Assembly: GCF_016616885.1 (NCBI RefSeq)
Contig: NZ_CP067102.1
Location: forward strand, 6,290,501-6,354,500
Length of the DNA: 64,000 nt
Reading direction: 5' to 3'
Source of the DNA: Bradyrhizobium diazoefficiens
GTDB lineage: Bacteria > Pseudomonadota > Alphaproteobacteria > Rhizobiales > Xanthobacteraceae
The translations under genes and the position numbers were made by a program. The stretch's first letter is position 1. Every line of letters starts with the position of its first letter. The notes under the pieces were generated by a model. That model had not been told where the DNA came from. It did not search any database and saw only the letters and a program-made list of their open reading frames with translations. This document shows, one piece after another, positions 46,358-55,470 of this stretch.

Positions 46358-49300
46358 CTACGGATTCTGCGGCGTCAGGACCAGCGGCGGCTTCGGCCGG
46401 GGCTTTGCCGGCGGCGGGCCCGGGGCGGGCCGCACGTCGATCGGCGGCGGCAGGGGCGCGACCTGCTGGCTCGCAAGCGGCGGGCCCGGCACGGCAGGCG
46501 CGGCAAGCGGCGCCTTCGGCGTCGGTGCGGCCTTGGGCTCAACCCTCACCTTCGGCGGCGGGCGGCGCGGATCGCGGCCTGGCATCGGCACGTCGGTCAG
46601 CGCCGGCTCGGGCGCAGGCTCGGGCGAGACCAGCGTCGGCAGCGCGGCGGTCGCCGGCGGCGGCTCGCCGCGCTCGATCGCATCCAGCCTTCGCGTCTCG
46701 CGGTCGATCGTGCGCACCGCAAGCCACGACGACAGCGGCGTGAGATCGACGGTGCGGCTGAGCTTGTCGGGTGGGCCTGCCGCAAACAGCTGGATCTCGG
46801 GCGGCGCGCCGGAGAGACCGGTCATGATCGGCGTCAGGCTGGCGCGGATGTCGGCCTGGTCGGCGGGAATGTCGTAACCGCCGGAGACGATGGCGCGGGC
46901 GTTCTTGGCCTCGAGCGGGGTCGCGCCGACGCGCAGGCGGCCGTCGCGGATTGTGAAGGCGATCTGCGCCGAGGCGACAGCAATGGGGGCGGCCGACAAT
47001 GCCGGCTCGACGAGCTGACGCAATCGGTTGTCGTCGCTCACCTGCCCGCCGTCGCTGGCGCGGATGGCGATCTCGAAGGCGCGCGGATTGAGGCCGCTGA
47101 TCTCGGCCGAGTCCAGCGTCACCGTGCCGTTGCCGGCAAGCGCGCCGGTCAGAGCCGAGACGCTGCGGCCCTGGCTCGTCAGCGTCATCTGCACCGAAGC
47201 GCGCCCCTTCGGCAAAGCGAGATCGCGGTAGCGCAGCGAGGCGGCATCAACATTGGTGAGATCGAGACGCGCGTTCAGCGCCAGACCGTTGGCGCCGTTG
47301 CGCGCATCGAGGCTTGCGGTCAGCTCGCCGCCGCCGACGCCGCCCTTGAGCGCATCGAGCGCGAGCGACTGGCCATCGCCCCTGATCGTGCCGCTGAACG
47401 GGCGCATCTCGATTCCGCCCGGCAGGCTGCCGCGCAGCGCCTGGAATGCGATGCGGCCGCGCCAGCCGCTGACGAGGCCTGCGCTCAACGGCTCGCCGGC
47501 GTCACGTCCGGCGGCGCCGACGGCAAGCGCGAGCGCGGGTGCCAGATCGAGCGTATCGAGTCCGACTTCGCCGTCTAAGCGCTTCTCCTGATCGAACGTC
47601 ATGGCGAGATGGCCGCGCAGATGCGAGCCTAAAGCAGTGCTGTCGAGATCGTCGAAGGTCAGGCGATTGCCCGATAGTGTGAGGCGGGAGGACAGGCTCA
47701 TATTCTGTGCTGATTTGTCGGCCGGGCTGGTCCCGAACAAGGGCGCCAGATTGGCGTTGCGCACGCGCAGATTCACGCTGGCCTTCGGCTCCGGCGCCGA
47801 CAATTCGACGCTGCCTTGCGCATCCGCATCCAGCCCGCCGCCGTTGATCTTGGCGTTCAGTTGCAACGGCCGGCGCCACGCGCCACTCAGGCTGCCTTCG
47901 ACCTGCGAGGTGCCCTCGCCTGCGGCGACCATGCGATCGAGGCCGAACAGCGCCGTCAGCGCACTCGCTTGCGGCGCCGACAGTTTCGAGTCCAGCGTGA
48001 AGTCGCTGTTGCGCAGTTTGTCGATGTCGATGCCGTTGACCGCGGCCACCGGCGTCTGCGCGGCGAGCGTCGCGGTGGCCTTGAGCTGCGGCGCATCGAG
48101 GTCGAGCACGGCGCGGGCGTCGCTGCGATCGGCGTGCTCGGCGTTCTTGTCGAGGCTGAGGTCGAGCTTCAGACGCGTCGCGCCCGGCAGCGGCGCGATC
48201 GCATCGAAGCGGGCACGCAGCGCAGGTGCGATCGGCTCCAGCAGCGCCGTGAGATCGCGCAGCGAATTGGCGGAGGATTTCAGCGCGAGCTTGCCCGTGG
48301 CCCTGGTGCGATCAAAACTGCCGCTCGCTTCCGTGGTCACGCCACTGGCCTGGCCGAACCGCAACTGCTCCAGCGACAGCGAGGTCGGACCGTAGCCGAG
48401 CTTGGCCGCGAACGGCCGCAGCTCCTGTCCGGCCGAGATCGCGCGCCCGATGTCGAGCGAGAGTTTTGCCTCCTCCGGCCATTCGCCCTGCGGTCCCGCG
48501 AGCGCTCGGACAAAGCTCGCGGCGGCATCGAGGTCGAGACGATCGGCCTTGAGATCGGCATCGATCCGCGAGCCTTTGCTGGCGCCGGTCTGCGCAAACG
48601 CAATGCGGCCCTCGACGGCGCCGCCTTCGACATCGGCCTTCAATTTGTCGATGGCGAGATGGTTGGCGGCGATCGTCACGTCACCGGCAAGGCGCAGCGG
48701 CCGCGTGCTGCGGCGGTTGACCTCGTTGCGGCCCTGAAGCCAGGCGACCAGCGTATCGGGATCGGACGACTCGACGCTGAGGCGGCCGCTAAAGCTGTCA
48801 GCGCCGGGCGTCGCGCCGTTGAGCGAAAGCTGCGTCATGCCGGGCGCGCGCAGCTCGAGCCGCTGGAAGGTCCAGGATTTCCCGTCGGTCTGAAGCTCGG
48901 TCGTGATGTTCTGCAGCGGGCGGCCGCCGAGCATGATCTGGTCGGAGTTGAATTCGATCTGCGCCGGGATCGGCGCCTGCGGGATCGCGGCGAGGCCCGC
49001 GCGAAGCGCCGGCAGGATGCGCAGCGGCTCGGCATCGCCCCGGCCGGCGAGCTTGTCGGCATCGACCTGCCGCGCCGACAGCACTGCGCGCAGCAGCGGC
49101 GCTGCGCCAAACCTGAGATCGCCGACGCCGCCGAGCTTCAGCGCGATATCCTCGGGGCCAAAGCTCGCTTCGATCTGGTCGAACCTGGCACCGGCCGGAT
49201 CGGCCTTGAGTTTTGCGGTGACCTTCCAGGGCGTCGGTCCGGCCTCGCCCGGCTTCTTCGGTGGCGGCACTGCCAGCGTCAGCGCGCCGTCGAATTTCGG

Positions 49301-49990
49301 CAGGCGGTTGTCGAAGGCGAGCACGCCTTCGAGATCGGCCAGAATGGCGCGCTCGCCGGGATCGATATTGAGATGCAAACGGGTGGCGCTACCGTCGGGA
49401 CTCGGCCCCGAGGAAACGCGGAACGGATAACGCACGCCTGCGGCGGTGAAATTGCCGTCGCCGCGCACGGAGCCCGCGAGCGAGCGCACGTCGCCGGAGA
49501 AGACGATGTCGTTGAGCTCCAGCGTCGAGCGGCTGGCGGCGTCGTGAAGCGCGATGCGGCCGGTGAGATTCAGCCGTTCGATGGCGAGCGAAGCCAGGTT
49601 GAAGGTGCCGCTCGCGGTGGACGGCAAATCGACCTTGCCTTTGGCGTCGAGGCCGAGATCCGCCGCCATGCCGCCAACCGAAAGCTCGGTGGCGCGCCAT
49701 TCGCCGCGCATCAGGGAGCTCAGGCTGAACTCGACGTCGAGCTTGTCGGCGCGCAGCCGGCCGAGATCGTTGTTGCCGCCGAAGGTGACCGAGCGGAGCC
49801 GCAGCGTCGGCGCCGGCAGCAGCCGCGCATCGAGCTCACCCGCCACGCGCACCGGCACGCCGATGATCCGGGTCGCTTCCGCCTCGAACTGGGGCCGAAA
49901 CTGGTTCCAGTCGACGAAATAAGGCCCGATCAGCGCGGCCAGCAGCGCTAAGATAAAGGCAATCGCCAATCCGAGCAGCGTCGTCTGCAC
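46358..49990 (-). CDS. Large AsmA-family envelope protein
   Basis: 1210 residues. The start is a GTG at 49990 preceded by GAGGGGAGACCC. One N-terminal membrane helix (LLGLAIAFILALLAALIGPYFVDW) anchors a long periplasmic part with AsmA and AsmA_2 motifs (EAEATRIIGVPVRVAGELDARLLPAPTLRLRSVTFG at the start and a C-terminal AsmA_2 region with RLRVGATPLEAKNARAIVSGGYDIPADQADIRASLT). The last 80 residues are Pro/Ala-rich. AsmA-like proteins are now regarded as bridge-type phospholipid carriers between membranes. The gene stands alone. Confidence 0.88.
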   Translation of the reverse strand: MQTTLLGLAIAFILALLAALIGPYFVDWNQFRPQFEAEATRIIGVPVRVAGELDARLLPAPTLRLRSVTFGGNNDLGRLRADKLDVEFSLSSLMRGEWRATELSVGGMAADLGLDAKGKVDLPSTASGTFNLASLAIERLNLTGRIALHDAASRSTLELNDIVFSGDVRSLAGSVRGDGNFTAAGVRYPFRVSSGPSPDGSATRLHLNIDPGERAILADLEGVLAFDNRLPKFDGALTLAVPPPKKPGEAGPTPWKVTAKLKADPAGARFDQIEASFGPEDIALKLGGVGDLRFGAAPLLRAVLSARQVDADKLAGRGDAEPLRILPALRAGLAAIPQAPIPAQIEFNSDQIMLGGRPLQNITTELQTDGKSWTFQRLELRAPGMTQLSLNGATPGADSFSGRLSVESSDPDTLVAWLQGRNEVNRRSTRPLRLAGDVTIAANHLAIDKLKADVEGGAVEGRIAFAQTGASKGSRIDADLKADRLDLDAAASFVRALAGPQGEWPEEAKLSLDIGRAISAGQELRPFAAKLGYGPTSLSLEQLRFGQASGVTTEASGSFDRTRATGKLALKSSANSLRDLTALLEPIAPALRARFDAIAPLPGATRLKLDLSLDKNAEHADRSDARAVLDLDAPQLKATATLAAQTPVAAVNGIDIDKLRNSDFTLDSKLSAPQASALTALFGLDRMVAAGEGTSQVEGSLSGAWRRPLQLNAKINGGGLDADAQGSVELSAPEPKASVNLRVRNANLAPLFGTSPADKSAQNMSLSSRLTLSGNRLTFDDLDSTALGSHLRGHLAMTFDQEKRLDGEVGLDTLDLAPALALAVGAAGRDAGEPLSAGLVSGWRGRIAFQALRGSLPGGIEMRPFSGTIRGDGQSLALDALKGGVGGGELTASLDARNGANGLALNARLDLTNVDAASLRYRDLALPKGRASVQMTLTSQGRSVSALTGALAGNGTVTLDSAEISGLNPRAFEIAIRASDGGQVSDDNRLRQLVEPALSAAPIAVASAQIAFTIRDGRLRVGATPLEAKNARAIVSGGYDIPADQADIRASLTPIMTGLSGAPPEIQLFAAGPPDKLSRTVDLTPLSSWLAVRTIDRETRRLDAIERGEPPPATAALPTLVSPEPAPEPALTDVPMPGRDPRRPPPKVRVEPKAAPTPKAPLAAPAVPGPPLASQQVAPLPPPIDVRPAPGPPPAKPRPKPPLVLTPQNP

Positions 49991-50134
49991 GGGTCTCCCC
50001 TCGGCCAAGCCGGCACCCGGGTCAAACCCAAGCCTACAACCAAGCTTCAGGCGCGCCGGAACTTCCCCTTATATAAAGCGAAGTGTGGCGAAGTCACAGC
50101 GACTGTTGCGCACGGAGGTTAACGCGCCCCGGTG

Positions 50135-51364
50135 TCACCAGCTCGCCGGCAGGTGCTTCAGGCCCCGCAGCACGAAGGTCGGGCGCCAAGCCGGATTTTC
50201 GACGTCGTCGATGCGCAGATCGGGCAACCGCCGCAGCAACGTTGCGATGGCGATCTCGGCCTCGATGCGCGCCAATTGGGCCCCCAGGCAGAAATGGATG
50301 CCGCCGCCGAACGACAGCGGCCGGACATTGGGCCGGGTGATGTCCAGCCGATCAGGATGATCGGGATAGACCGCCGGATCGTGATTGGCCGAGCCGAGCA
50401 GGCAGAGCACGGACTCGCCCTTGGGGATCCGCTTGCCGCCGAGATCGTCGATCTCCTCCAGCGTGACGCGGCCGGTCATCTGCACCGACGAATCGTAGCG
50501 CAAGAACTCCTCGATCGCGTTGGTGATCAGGTCTGGCCGCGCCTTCAGGAGCGCGAGCTGGTCCGGATTGCGGTGGAGCGCCAGCAGGCCGTTGCCGATC
50601 AGATTGACGGTGGTCTCGTGGCCGGCGCCGAACAGCAGGATGATGTTGGCGGTCAGCTCCTCATTGGTGAGCTTGTTGCCGTCCTCCTCGGCCTGCACCA
50701 GCTGGGTGATGAGGTCGGCTCCGGGATTGCGACGTCGCAGCTCGAACAGCGGCTGGAAGTACATCTGCGCCATCATGTTGGCGGCGTTGCCCTTCGCGAT
50801 CTCCTCGGGCGTCATCGGCACCGGATCGAGCAGCCGCCCGCCCTCGCGCGAGCTCTTGTAGAAGACCTCGCGATGATCCTCGGGGATGCCGAGCATGTCG
50901 CAGATGATGGTCACTGGCAGGCGGAAGGCGAAATCCTCGATCAGGTCCATCTGGCCGCGGTCGATCACGGCATCGATGGTCTGGTCGACGATCTCCTGGA
51001 TGCGCGGCCGCATATCCTCGACGCGGCGGGCGGTGAAGGCCTTCACGACAAGGCCGCGCAGGCGGGTGTGATCGGGCGGATCGGCCTGCAGCATCCAGTT
51101 GCCCATGCTGCGGAACACCGGCTCCTTCATGATGTCGGGTCCGTAGCGGCGCGTCGTGCGCTCGACGAAATCCTTGCCGAAACGCTTGTCGCGTATCACC
51201 AGGCTGACATCGGCGTGACGGCTGGCGACGAACTGGCCGAACGGCGTCTCGTGGATCGGATCGATCGTGCGCAGCCGGTCGTAGTGCGGATAGGGATTGC
51301 GGATGAAGTCCGGCGCCAGCGGATTGAACAGCGGATCGCCTGCGGGTTGCGCTTGCTCGTTCAT
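50135..51364 (-). CDS. Cytochrome P450
   Basis: 409 residues from the ATG at 51364 after GAGGTCCATC. A soluble bacterial class I P450: I-helix LFGAGHETTVN, K-helix EEFLRYDSSVQ (ExxR), and the heme-binding loop LSFGGGIHFCLGAQLAR with the Cys ligand. NWMLQADPPDHTRLRGLVVKAFT gives the C-helix heme-propionate motif. It must take electrons from a ferredoxin and reductase encoded elsewhere. Divergent from a TetR gene whose likely operator, a 28-bp palindrome, lies between them. Substrate unknown. Confidence 0.93.
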   Translation of the reverse strand: MNEQAQPAGDPLFNPLAPDFIRNPYPHYDRLRTIDPIHETPFGQFVASRHADVSLVIRDKRFGKDFVERTTRRYGPDIMKEPVFRSMGNWMLQADPPDHTRLRGLVVKAFTARRVEDMRPRIQEIVDQTIDAVIDRGQMDLIEDFAFRLPVTIICDMLGIPEDHREVFYKSSREGGRLLDPVPMTPEEIAKGNAANMMAQMYFQPLFELRRRNPGADLITQLVQAEEDGNKLTNEELTANIILLFGAGHETTVNLIGNGLLALHRNPDQLALLKARPDLITNAIEEFLRYDSSVQMTGRVTLEEIDDLGGKRIPKGESVLCLLGSANHDPAVYPDHPDRLDITRPNVRPLSFGGGIHFCLGAQLARIEAEIAIATLLRRLPDLRIDDVENPAWRPTFVLRGLKHLPASW

Positions 51365-51445
51365 GATGGACCTCACATCGGTTGCCGCATGACACGATAC
51401 GCGAGGCAGCCCCGAAGCCCCAGCGTAACCATCCCTGTATATTAT

Positions 51446-51473
51446 CAACTCGATACATTGTTGTATCGAGTTG
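51446..51473. promoter_or_regulatory. Perfect 28-bp palindrome between the P450 and TetR genes
   Basis: Arm CAACTCGATACA (51446-51457), spacer TTGT, then the exact reverse complement TGTATCGAGTTG (51462-51473). It lies 23 bases before the TetR ATG and about 80 before the P450 start, the natural place for a shared TetR operator. Confidence 0.8.
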
Positions 51474-51495
51474 CATTGTGCCCTAAACTGGCCCG

Positions 51496-52107
51496 ATGTC
51501 AAGGGTGAGAACCAGGCCGACCAGGGACGACACGCGCGACAAGCTGTTCGAGGCGGCCGCGCGCGTGTTCGAGCAAGACGGAATCGGTGGCGCCAGCATC
51601 GAGGCGATCGCGGCGGAAGCCGGCTTCACCCGCGGCGCGTTCTATTCGAACTTTGGGAGCAAGGACGAATTGATCTTCGCCATGCTCGAGGATCACGTCG
51701 AGCAATCGATCCGGCGCAATATGGAGATCCTTGCCCAGCACAAAAACCTCGACGATTTCATCGCCGCCTTGAAGACAATGGACCGCGGCAGGCAGGATCC
51801 GCTCGGCCGCTCGCCGCTGCTGCACATGGAAATGATCCTCTTCGTCGCCCGTGCCGAGAAGCGCCGCCCGGAGCTCGCCAAACGTCTGCGCGCGCGGCGC
51901 AAGCTGACCGCCGATATCATCGAGGCGACCTTGAAAAACAGCGCCAGGGGCGACACGCTGAACCCGCCCTGGATGGCCTCCGTCGTGCTGGCCCTCGAAG
52001 ACGGCTTTCGCCTGCACCGACTGATCGATCCGGAAACGACGCCGGCCGACAGCTTTTGGCGCGCGATCACGGATTTGCGGCGCAGGACGGGATTGGTCTC
52101 CGAGTAG
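51496..52107 (+). CDS. TetR/AcrR-family transcriptional regulator
   Basis: 203 residues. The HTH is FEQDGIGGASIEAIAAEAGFTRGAFYSNFGSKDELIFAML, a classic TetR form with the Tyr-Ser-x-Phe motif. The C-terminal domain probably binds a P450 substrate or product. Divergent from the P450, whose expression it most likely represses through the palindrome between them. Confidence 0.92.
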   Translation: MSRVRTRPTRDDTRDKLFEAAARVFEQDGIGGASIEAIAAEAGFTRGAFYSNFGSKDELIFAMLEDHVEQSIRRNMEILAQHKNLDDFIAALKTMDRGRQDPLGRSPLLHMEMILFVARAEKRRPELAKRLRARRKLTADIIEATLKNSARGDTLNPPWMASVVLALEDGFRLHRLIDPETTPADSFWRAITDLRRRTGLVSE

Positions 52108-52360
52108 CGCCTTTCGCGTGCGCTAAACCGTCGCAGTCCGGGGAACAAGCGCCACCTGCGGAACAGCGGATGTGCCCGTCTCTTCAACCATCGCGATCAG
52201 CCACAAAGCCGCCATCGGGAGCTGCGCAGGCATCGAGATGAACGCGCGTTTATCTTCATGACTCTTTGGTTTCTCCCGAACGCACGCTTGCGACTTTTTG
52301 CAACTTTTGCCCGTCGTTGATGTTGGCCCGACAGCACAACACCAACGAGGAGGAAAGCAC

Positions 52361-52771
52361 ATGAAGAGGACCGCGCTGGTTCTGGCAACCGTCGGCACGC
52401 TCGGCGTGAGCGCCGTGGCAGCACCGACGCCCGCGGAAGCCCGATGGCGTGGCGGCTTCGGTCCAGCGCTGGCAGGCGGATTGATTGCAGGCGCCATCTT
52501 TGGCGGCCTAGCCTCTTCCGCTTACGCGTATGGTCCGGGTTATGACTACTACGGGTACCCCCGCTATTACGGCGGGTATTACGACGGCGGCTACGCACCG
52601 GCGTATTACGGCGGCTACGAACCGTATCCCTGGGGCGGCTACACCACGACCTACTACAGCACGGGTTATGCTCCGGCCGATTACGGGTACCGCTATCGCC
52701 GCGTCGTGCGTCCGGCCTACGCCTATTACGGCGCACCGTTCTATCACCATCGCTGGCACCACCACTGGTGA
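52361..52771 (+). CDS. Gly/Tyr-rich secreted protein
   Basis: 136 residues after an exceptional ribosome site (GGAGGAAAGCAC). Signal peptide cleaved near AEA-RW, then a short hydrophobic Gly stretch (FGPALAGGLIAGAIFGGLASSAYAYG), then Tyr/Gly repeats (YDYYGYPRYYGGYYDGGYAPAYYGGYEP) and a His/Trp end (FYHHRWHHHW). A pattern common in rhizobial cell-surface proteins of unknown function. No domain recognised. Confidence 0.82.
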   Translation: MKRTALVLATVGTLGVSAVAAPTPAEARWRGGFGPALAGGLIAGAIFGGLASSAYAYGPGYDYYGYPRYYGGYYDGGYAPAYYGGYEPYPWGGYTTTYYSTGYAPADYGYRYRRVVRPAYAYYGAPFYHHRWHHHW

Positions 52772-52922
52772 TGTGAAGCGGCAAGATGGGGCCAGTGCGG
52801 ACCACTGAGCCTCCGATATCAAATGGCAGATCGATGCCTCCGGCTTCGATCGAGAGAGATCACGCGCGGTCGCCTCGCGACGAAGCCGCGCAACTGCCAC
52901 CAGACAAACCAAGGAGATTGAG

Positions 52923-54704
52923 ATGAACATTGGAAAGAACAAGTTCCTGCTGACCACAGCAGTGCTGCTCGCCGGCGTCAGCCTGGCGTCGGTACAAGGA
53001 TCGGCGCAAGGCATGCGTGAAGGTGCCGGCGGCGGGATGAGCGCCGGCGGAGGAGCCGGCAGCGCCAGCGGTGGTGCTGCGGAGCACTCCAGCGGCGCGG
53101 CCTCGCACGGTGCAGGTGGCGCCTCGCACAGCGAGGGAATGACGCGGGGCCGCGGTGAGGGAATGACGCAGGGCCGCGCCGGCGGCGGGGCCGAGGGTTC
53201 CTCTGCGGCGCAAGACAGCCGAGCCGCGGACAAGGGCGACAAGCAGACCATCGGCCAGGGCCGCGACCGCGACAACGCTCGTCAGTCGCAAGACGAACAC
53301 GGCAAGCAGGGCAAGGACCAGACGATCGGTCAGAGCCGGGGCGATCGGGACCAGGCGCGTCAGTCCAAGTCCGAGAGTGACAAGAGCGGACAGAAGAACC
53401 AGACGGTCGGACAGGGCAGCAGCGACCGCGACCGCGCGCATCCGTCGCAAGGCGCCGAGCAGAATAAGAGCATGACGACGGGCGCCAACACCAAGGAAAA
53501 TGCCCAGGACAAGAATGCCAAGAATGCACAGGGCAAGAACGCGCAGGGTCAGAGCACGACAACGACCGGCGCAAACACCAAGAGCACCGCCCAGGACAAG
53601 AACGCACAGGATAAGAACGCTCAAGACAAGAACGCCCAGGACAAGAACGCCCAAGGCAAGAACGCACAGGGTCAGAGCACGACCACGACCGGTGCGAACA
53701 CCAGCGGCAACGTCCAGAACCAGAGTGCCCAGCAGGGTGCGACGACCGGCGCAAACACGCAAGGACAGGTCAACGCTCAAGCTCAGACCCAGGGCGGGGC
53801 TACCCAGAGCATGTCGGGCCGCGTGCAGGTGAATGCGCAGCAGCAGACACGGCTGCAACAGTCGGTGCTGAGTTCGCGCAATGTGGCGCGCGTGCGGGTC
53901 AACGAAAATGCGATCAACTTCCGCGTCAATGCCGGCGTGGTCGTGCCGCGGAACATCTCCGTGATCTCGGTCGCGGATTATCCGGTGCTGATCGACGTCT
54001 ATCCTGACTACCGTGACGACAGCTTCTTCGTCGTCGATGACGAGATCGTCGTCACCGACCGCAGCCGCAGGATCGTCGATGTCATTCCCGCCGGGCCGCG
54101 GACGCACTATGCCCGGAGCGGTGGCGGTGGTGGCAGCGTTGCCGCGCTGAATCTCAGCCCCGACGAGATCCGCGTTGTTCAGCGGGTCCTGATCGAACGC
54201 CACATGCTGTCCGGCGAAGCCGACGGCGTGCTCGGGCCGGATACGCGTAGGGCATTGATGACCTTCCAGAGACAGGAAGGCTTCCAGGCTACCGGCTCGA
54301 TCGATACCCGCACCGTCGCTGCGCTCGGCGTGTCCAACCAGATCAGCGCCACGCAGGGCCAGTCGACGACCGTCGGCCAGGGCGGAAACAACCAGTCGAC
54401 GCCGCAGAACACGACCGGGCAAAGCACCGGCCAGAGCAGCGCGCCGGCGCAGCAGAACCAGACCACAGGTCAGGCTCCGCAAAACCAGCCGTCCACAACA
54501 GGCCAGGCTCAGCAGAACCAACCGGCGAACTCGGGCCAAGCCAACACGCAACCGCCGTCGGGCCAGACCACCGGCCAGGCTCCGGCCCAGAACAACAATC
54601 AGTCCACCAGTCAGCCGGGCACGAACCAGAACACGCCGACTGGACAGACCAACCAGAACAATGCCCCGCCGCCGTCGACGTCAGGGCAGCCGGCCAAGCA
54701 GTAA
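52923..54704 (+). CDS. Secreted DUF1236 protein with peptidoglycan-binding domain and KNAQD repeats
   Basis: 593 residues with a Sec signal peptide. Residues about 30-310 are low-complexity Gly/Ser/Gln/Asn repeats: QGRxRDxARQS/QTxGQ units and tandem KNAQD pentapeptides. A DUF1236-like beta region (VNENAINFRVNAGVVVPRNISVISVADYPVLIDVYPDYRD) follows, then a PG_binding_1 domain (LNLSPDEIRVVQRVLIERHMLSGEADGVLGPDTRRALMTFQRQEGFQATG) and a Gln/Thr-rich tail. Probably attached to or lying on the cell wall. Role unknown. A terminator follows at 54726-54748. Confidence 0.85.
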   Translation: MNIGKNKFLLTTAVLLAGVSLASVQGSAQGMREGAGGGMSAGGGAGSASGGAAEHSSGAASHGAGGASHSEGMTRGRGEGMTQGRAGGGAEGSSAAQDSRAADKGDKQTIGQGRDRDNARQSQDEHGKQGKDQTIGQSRGDRDQARQSKSESDKSGQKNQTVGQGSSDRDRAHPSQGAEQNKSMTTGANTKENAQDKNAKNAQGKNAQGQSTTTTGANTKSTAQDKNAQDKNAQDKNAQDKNAQGKNAQGQSTTTTGANTSGNVQNQSAQQGATTGANTQGQVNAQAQTQGGATQSMSGRVQVNAQQQTRLQQSVLSSRNVARVRVNENAINFRVNAGVVVPRNISVISVADYPVLIDVYPDYRDDSFFVVDDEIVVTDRSRRIVDVIPAGPRTHYARSGGGGGSVAALNLSPDEIRVVQRVLIERHMLSGEADGVLGPDTRRALMTFQRQEGFQATGSIDTRTVAALGVSNQISATQGQSTTVGQGGNNQSTPQNTTGQSTGQSSAPAQQNQTTGQAPQNQPSTTGQAQQNQPANSGQANTQPPSGQTTGQAPAQNNNQSTSQPGTNQNTPTGQTNQNNAPPPSTSGQPAKQ

Positions 54705-54725
54705 CCTAGCCAGTAAAGCGCTTCC

Positions 54726-54748
54726 GAGCCCCGCCTCTGGCGGGGCTC
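54726..54748 (+). terminator. Intrinsic terminator-like hairpin after the DUF1236 gene
   Basis: GAGCCCCGC and GCGGGGCTC, a 9-bp perfect stem with a five-base loop, 22 bases after the stop, followed by a short pyrimidine tract (TCATT). Strong stem, weak T tract. Confidence 0.7.
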
Positions 54749-54769
54749 TCATTGCGACCTCGCTCGGAT

Positions 54770-54812
54770 GCCTTGCACGACGTCGCAGCCGAGCTCGGCC
54801 AGCATCTTGCGC
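54770..54812. repeat. Third, short copy of the EAL-domain 3' repeat
   Basis: 43 bases identical to a stretch of the DosP-like gene's 3' end (59048-59090) and nearly identical to 57398-57440. Similarity continues weakly to the right. It is a remnant of a duplicated gene end, in the same orientation as the other two copies. Confidence 0.75.
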
Positions 54813-54860
54813 CATCCGTCCCCGGTCTCGCCTGCCGCCCCCCGCTGGCAACACCTCTGG

Positions 54861-55370
54861 CTACCGATTGTGTTTGCCCTTGCTGGTGGGCAACGGGCAA
54901 TTCGTACAGACGCTATCGTCGCACATCCGGCAGATCGTGAACCGATCCAGCTCGGACGTGTCCTGCCTTGCCAGCAGCTCGTGGATCAGCGTTTCAAGTC
55001 GCTTCGTCTCGGCCGGCGACAGTACATCCAGAAGCGATGCGATGGCTGAAATCCGGGACGTCATCAGATCGTTCCGGGTCGCAACGCCCGAGGCCGTCAG
55101 GTGCAATGCGACCTCGCGTCCGTCCTTTCCCGGCCGGCGCTCGACAAGCCGATCCGAAACCAGACGGTCGACCAGCCGGACCGTTCCGGAATGCGACAGG
55201 CCAAGGATACGCCGCAGCTTGTCGTTGGTCATGCCTTGGCCGTAGCCAATGACGACGAGTGCCGCCGGCGTCTCGCCGCCGCGGCCTATGACCTCGCGCG
55301 CGCCTTGCTCAATGCGGTCCATGACCGCGAGCGACAGCGCTCCCAGCAAATTCGCGATTCCAGTTTCCAT
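54861..55370 (-). CDS. MarR-family regulator with a four-Cys C-terminal tail
   Basis: 169 residues. The winged HTH is DKLRRILGLSHSGTVRLVDRLVSDRLVERRPGKDGREVALHLT. The C-terminus holds CRMCDDSVCTNC, Cys147, 150, 155 and 158, a likely metal or thiol sensor site not present in most MarR proteins. The start at 55370 has a weak ribosome site. Divergent from an alpha/beta hydrolase, with two operator-like palindromes between the genes. Confidence 0.88.
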   Translation of the reverse strand: METGIANLLGALSLAVMDRIEQGAREVIGRGGETPAALVVIGYGQGMTNDKLRRILGLSHSGTVRLVDRLVSDRLVERRPGKDGREVALHLTASGVATRNDLMTSRISAIASLLDVLSPAETKRLETLIHELLARQDTSELDRFTICRMCDDSVCTNCPLPTSKGKHNR

Positions 55371-55383
55371 GCCGGCAATAATA

Positions 55384-55398
55384 TGTGCGCTGCGCACA
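55384..55398. promoter_or_regulatory. Putative MarR operator 1
   Basis: A perfect 15-bp palindrome, TGTGCGC-T-GCGCACA, 14 bases before the MarR start. Related to the site at 55416-55436. Confidence 0.65.
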
Positions 55399-55415
55399 AA
55401 AAACAACTTGACCTG

Positions 55416-55436
55416 ATATGTGTGCTGCGCACATAT
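55416..55436. promoter_or_regulatory. Putative MarR operator 2
   Basis: A 21-bp near-palindrome, outer ATATGTG and CACATAT with GTGC...GCGCAC inside; 35 bases from the start of the hydrolase gene. It resembles the 55384-55398 site closely. Confidence 0.65.
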
Positions 55437-55470
55437 TTGTCGCAGAAGAGTGACGACATGGAGGATGACG

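Noticed and set aside
47816..49951. A 711-codon plus-strand frame
   Set aside because: Antisense of the AsmA-like gene; no domain features.
52860..54551. A 563-codon open frame on the minus strand
   Set aside because: Antisense to the DUF1236 gene. Leu/Val/Gly repeats mirror the Gln/Asn repeats of the real protein.
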